From NCBI GenBank assembly GCA_022562655.1, contig JADFOU010000087.1, positions 1 to 7,897 of the forward strand: 7,897 nucleotides of DNA, read 5' to 3'. The translations under genes and the position numbers were made by a program. The notes beneath the pieces were generated by a model that saw only the letters and a list, made by a program, of their open reading frames with translations, was not told the DNA's origin and did not search any database. This document shows positions 6,483-7,897 of this stretch, one piece after another. Origin of the DNA: a candidate division TA06 bacterium (GTDB taxonomy: Bacteria > Hydrothermota > DG-26 > E44-bin18 > JADFOU01). Numbering within the stretch: the first letter of the stretch is position 1; each line of letters begins with the position of its first letter.

Positions 6483-7643
6483 TTAGTCCGTTTCCAAGAT
6501 ATGGACAACAGTGCTCGCCCCGGTTCCCCCCATATTCTGGGTGAGACCGACTCGGGCTCCTGTCTCTTGCCGCTCACCCGCCTCACCCCGGAGCTGCTGG
6601 GTGATCTCCACCACCTGTGCGACACCGGTTGCGCCAATGGGGTGTCCCTTGCTCTTAAGTCCACCTGAGGTATTGACCGGAGTCCCCCCTCGACAGAGGG
6701 TGGTTCTCCCTTCCTCCGCTGCTTTCCCCCCTTCGCCCCTTTCAAAAAATCCCAGGGCCTCCGTGACGCAGATCTCCGCTATGGTGAAACAGTCGTGGAT
6801 CTCTGCCACTTGAATATCCTTGGGCGTTTTCTCCGCCATCTTGTAAGCCTTCTCTGCGGCATCGGCTGTGGATTTGAGCCAGGTGAGATCTTTCCTGGAA
6901 TGGAGGGCAATCGTATCCGTCGCCTGGGCGGTTCCGATAATCTTTACGATGGGCTTCTTTGAGATCTTCTTCGCCAACTCCACGGGACAGAGGATGATGG
7001 CAGCGGATCCGTCGGTAATGGGGGAACAATCGAGGAGGGTCAGGGGATCGGCCACCTTAGAACTATTGAGAACCGCTTCTTTCGTCACCTCAAAGGGATA
7101 CTGGGCGTTAGGGTTCATATGTCCGTGGAAGTGGTTTTTGACCGCCACAGAAGCCATCTGCTCCCTCGTGGTCCCAAATTGCTCCATATGAGCCCGGGCG
7201 ATGAGGGCGTAGAGACCGGGAAAGGTGATCCCGTGATAGACCTCATACTCCTGATCGGCTGCGGTGGCTAATGCATAGGTGGTCTCTCCCGCACTGAGGT
7301 CGGTCATCTTTTCCACCCCTCCCACCAAGACGATCTCACTTGTCCCTGAGGCAACCTCGATAAACCCTTGTCGAACCGCTGCACCTCCCGAGGCACAGGC
7401 GGACTCCACACGAGTCGCCGGGATGGGAGCGAGGCCCAAATAGTCCGCCAGGAGGGCACCGACATGCTCCTGACCCACAAAAATCCCGCTCGACATTGTT
7501 CCCACATACATCGAATCCACTCGATCCACACCTGCATCATCAATAGCATTGAGGGCTGCTTCAACGAAAATCTGCCGGAAAGACTTTTCCCAGAGTTCCC
7601 CCCATTTCGTCATTCCAACCCCGATCACAGCTACTTCTCGCAT
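6483..7643 (-). CDS. Thiolase family protein (SCP2/archaeal-type acetyl-CoA or 3-ketoacyl-CoA thiolase)
   Basis: The product is predicted to catalyse reversible Claisen condensation or thiolytic cleavage of beta-ketoacyl-CoA in the cytoplasm. From the ATG at 7643 it is 386 residues. The N-terminal VAVIGVGMTKWGE is typical of thiolases. The nucleophile is Cys83 in ESACASGG. The second active-site block is EIHDCF with His283, the form found in SCP2-like and archaeal thiolases where bacterial FadA/PhaA enzymes have NEAF. GGLKSKGHPIGATG holds the general-base His334, and the GGTGAS loop (about 372-377) closes the protein. All key residues are present, so it should be active and is not one of the cysteine-less steroid aldolases such as Ltp2. 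The next gene encodes a DUF35 protein; such proteins are known partners of this thiolase class in archaeal acetoacetyl-CoA synthesis and in actinobacterial sterol degradation. Chain-length specificity cannot be read from the sequence. Confidence 0.93.
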   Translation of the reverse strand: MREVAVIGVGMTKWGELWEKSFRQIFVEAALNAIDDAGVDRVDSMYVGTMSSGIFVGQEHVGALLADYLGLAPIPATRVESACASGGAAVRQGFIEVASGTSEIVLVGGVEKMTDLSAGETTYALATAADQEYEVYHGITFPGLYALIARAHMEQFGTTREQMASVAVKNHFHGHMNPNAQYPFEVTKEAVLNSSKVADPLTLLDCSPITDGSAAIILCPVELAKKISKKPIVKIIGTAQATDTIALHSRKDLTWLKSTADAAEKAYKMAEKTPKDIQVAEIHDCFTIAEICVTEALGFFERGEGGKAAEEGRTTLCRGGTPVNTSGGLKSKGHPIGATGVAQVVEITQQLRGEAGERQETGARVGLTQNMGGTGASTVVHILETD

Positions 7644-7711
7644 TTCAATCACCTCCGCATTTTAGTTACGCTTACATTTCCAAGGATATTTCTCTATAAA
7701 TTATTATTTTC
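7644..7711 (-). promoter_or_regulatory. AT-rich 5' region of the thiolase gene, possible promoter
   Basis: Between the inverted repeat and the thiolase start lie 68 AT-rich bases. On the minus strand there are -10-like hexamers AATAAT (7703-7708) and TATAGA (7693-7698). The best -35-like hexamer, TTGTGA (7724-7729), sits inside the inverted repeat with a spacer of only 15 bases to AATAAT. None of these is a convincing sigma-70 pair. If real, the inverted repeat would overlap the -35 region, as expected for a repressor site. This is a weak call made from position and base composition. Confidence 0.25.
7649..7656 (-). promoter_or_regulatory. Strong Shine-Dalgarno that fixes the thiolase start
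   Basis: The minus strand reads GGAGGTGA here, a near-full match to the 16S rRNA anti-Shine-Dalgarno, with 8 bases between GGAGG and the ATG at 7643. A GTG at 7652-7650 is in frame but forms part of the ribosome-binding site itself, so it cannot be the normal start. Confidence 0.85.
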
Positions 7712-7747
7712 ATTTGCGTATTTTCACAAATGATCAAATACGCAAAT
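7712..7747. promoter_or_regulatory. Perfect 12-bp inverted repeat; candidate operator or hairpin ahead of the thiolase operon
   Basis: The arms ATTTGCGTATTT (7712-7723) and AAATACGCAAAT (7736-7747) are exact reverse complements separated by 12 bases. Inside the spacer TCA and TGA can pair around CAAA, extending a possible hairpin. The element begins 10 bases after the stop of the ArsR-type gene and ends about 68 bases before the thiolase ATG. Neither strand has a run of T after the stem (on the minus strand GAAAATAATAATT follows), so it is not a standard intrinsic terminator. Operator sites of ArsR/SmtB repressors are typically AT-rich inverted repeats with arms of about 12 bases, though usually with a much shorter spacer. 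An operator is therefore my preferred reading, and a degenerate terminator or 5'-leader hairpin is the alternative. Confidence 0.5.
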
Positions 7748-7757
7748 AAGTATCACC

Positions 7758-7897
7758 CTACCTTTTTCTCCTTACGAACTTTTTCGTATATTGAAAAATG
7801 GAAAGAATACCTCTCCTTTTCAGCCGATAGTAAACATGTTTTTTTACTGTCCGGTATCTCACAAGGTTTTCCTGACGTAATACTCTAAGATGTCTAG
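7758..7897 (-). CDS. ArsR-family HTH transcriptional regulator, C-terminal part (partial, runs off window)
   Basis: This is the 3' end of a gene entering from the right edge. Read from base 7895 down, 45 codons are open to a TAG stop at 7758-7760, and the split codon at the edge ends in CT, which allows a serine. The peptide begins RHLRVLRQENLVR, the recognition-helix pattern of ArsR/SmtB winged-helix repressors (S-x-HL-x-x-L-x-x-x-x-LV). It continues YRTVKKHVYYRL, which matches the beta-hairpin wing (R-x-x-x-x-x-x-YY-x-L). The tail is short and very basic, ending KKFVRRKR. The N-terminal helices and any metal-binding or ligand residues lie outside the window, so the inducer cannot be read. 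Members of this family are dimeric DNA-binding repressors. It lies on the same strand as, and 114 bases before, the thiolase gene, with a 12-bp inverted repeat in between, so local control of the downstream lipid genes is plausible but inferred. Confidence 0.78.
   Translation of the reverse strand, partial: RHLRVLRQENLVRYRTVKKHVYYRLKRRGILSIFQYTKKFVRRKR

Noticed and set aside
5955..7643. Archaeal-type mevalonate complex (thiolase, DUF35, HMG-CoA synthase)
   Set aside because: No HMG-CoA synthase gene is present, and the neighbours are a PlsC-like acyltransferase and an acyl-CoA ligase, so only the two-protein part is supported.
7724..7756. Ten-codon minus-strand mini-frame starting with GTG, with AAGGAG upstream, as a leader peptide
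   Set aside because: The AAGGAG lies inside the ArsR-type coding frame, the spacer is 11 bases, and the peptide shows no regulatory codon run. Likely chance.
7773..7788. TACGAA/TTCGTA 6-bp hairpin as a regulatory element
   Set aside because: It falls within the coding end of the ArsR-type gene and is explained by codons; there is no T run after it.
7832..7841. AAACATGTTT palindrome as an operator
   Set aside because: It lies inside the ArsR-type coding frame (around the KHVYY wing), so coding constraint explains it.

Overview
The window is bacterial, or just possibly from an archaeon with bacterial-type lipid genes. It has moderate GC (protein genes roughly 45-60 %, AT-rich gaps) and reads almost entirely on the minus strand. 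A PlsC-type acyltransferase argues for bacterial ester lipids. A stand-alone thiolase next to a DUF35 zinc-ribbon/OB-fold protein, with a FadD-like ligase, is common in environmental Desulfobacterota-like and similar uncultured lineages and also occurs in archaea. No rRNA or marker gene is present, so the phylum is an inference only.

Layout in transcription order (right to left). (1) 7758-7897: the 3' end of an ArsR-family HTH regulator cut by the window edge; it has no start codon inside the window and is easy to miss. (2) 7644-7757: a control region with a perfect 12-bp inverted repeat (arms 7712-7723 and 7736-7747). (3) 6483-7643: SCP2/archaeal-type thiolase. (4) 6348-6482: a gap holding a 7-bp-period tract that forms an 18-bp imperfect inverted repeat. 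(5) 5955-6347: DUF35 protein. (6) 4685-5950: PlsC-like acyltransferase with a long helical C-terminal region containing a 29-residue internal repeat. (7) 3730-4641: membrane-anchored alpha/beta hydrolase. (8) 2018-3709: long-chain acyl-CoA synthetase. (9) 113-1975: S9-family serine peptidase. (10) 1-112: no supported gene, only ambiguous open frames and small inverted repeats.

The six complete genes are co-directional, with gaps of 135, 4, 43, 20 and 42 bases, so at least the last five look like one operon. A working model is that the ligase makes acyl-CoA from free fatty acids, some of which the hydrolase may release. The thiolase-DUF35 pair makes or breaks the C-C bond of beta-ketoacyl-CoA, and the acyltransferase moves acyl groups onto a glycerolipid-type acceptor. 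The S9 peptidase has no obvious metabolic link and may simply be co-transcribed. No other beta-oxidation enzyme and no HMG-CoA synthase is present, so neither complete fatty-acid degradation nor the archaeal mevalonate complex is encoded here.

I see no tRNA, rRNA, CRISPR array, transposase or phage gene. The least explained signals are the unlisted ArsR fragment with the adjacent inverted repeat, and the 7-bp-period tracts in two different gaps of the same gene cluster.
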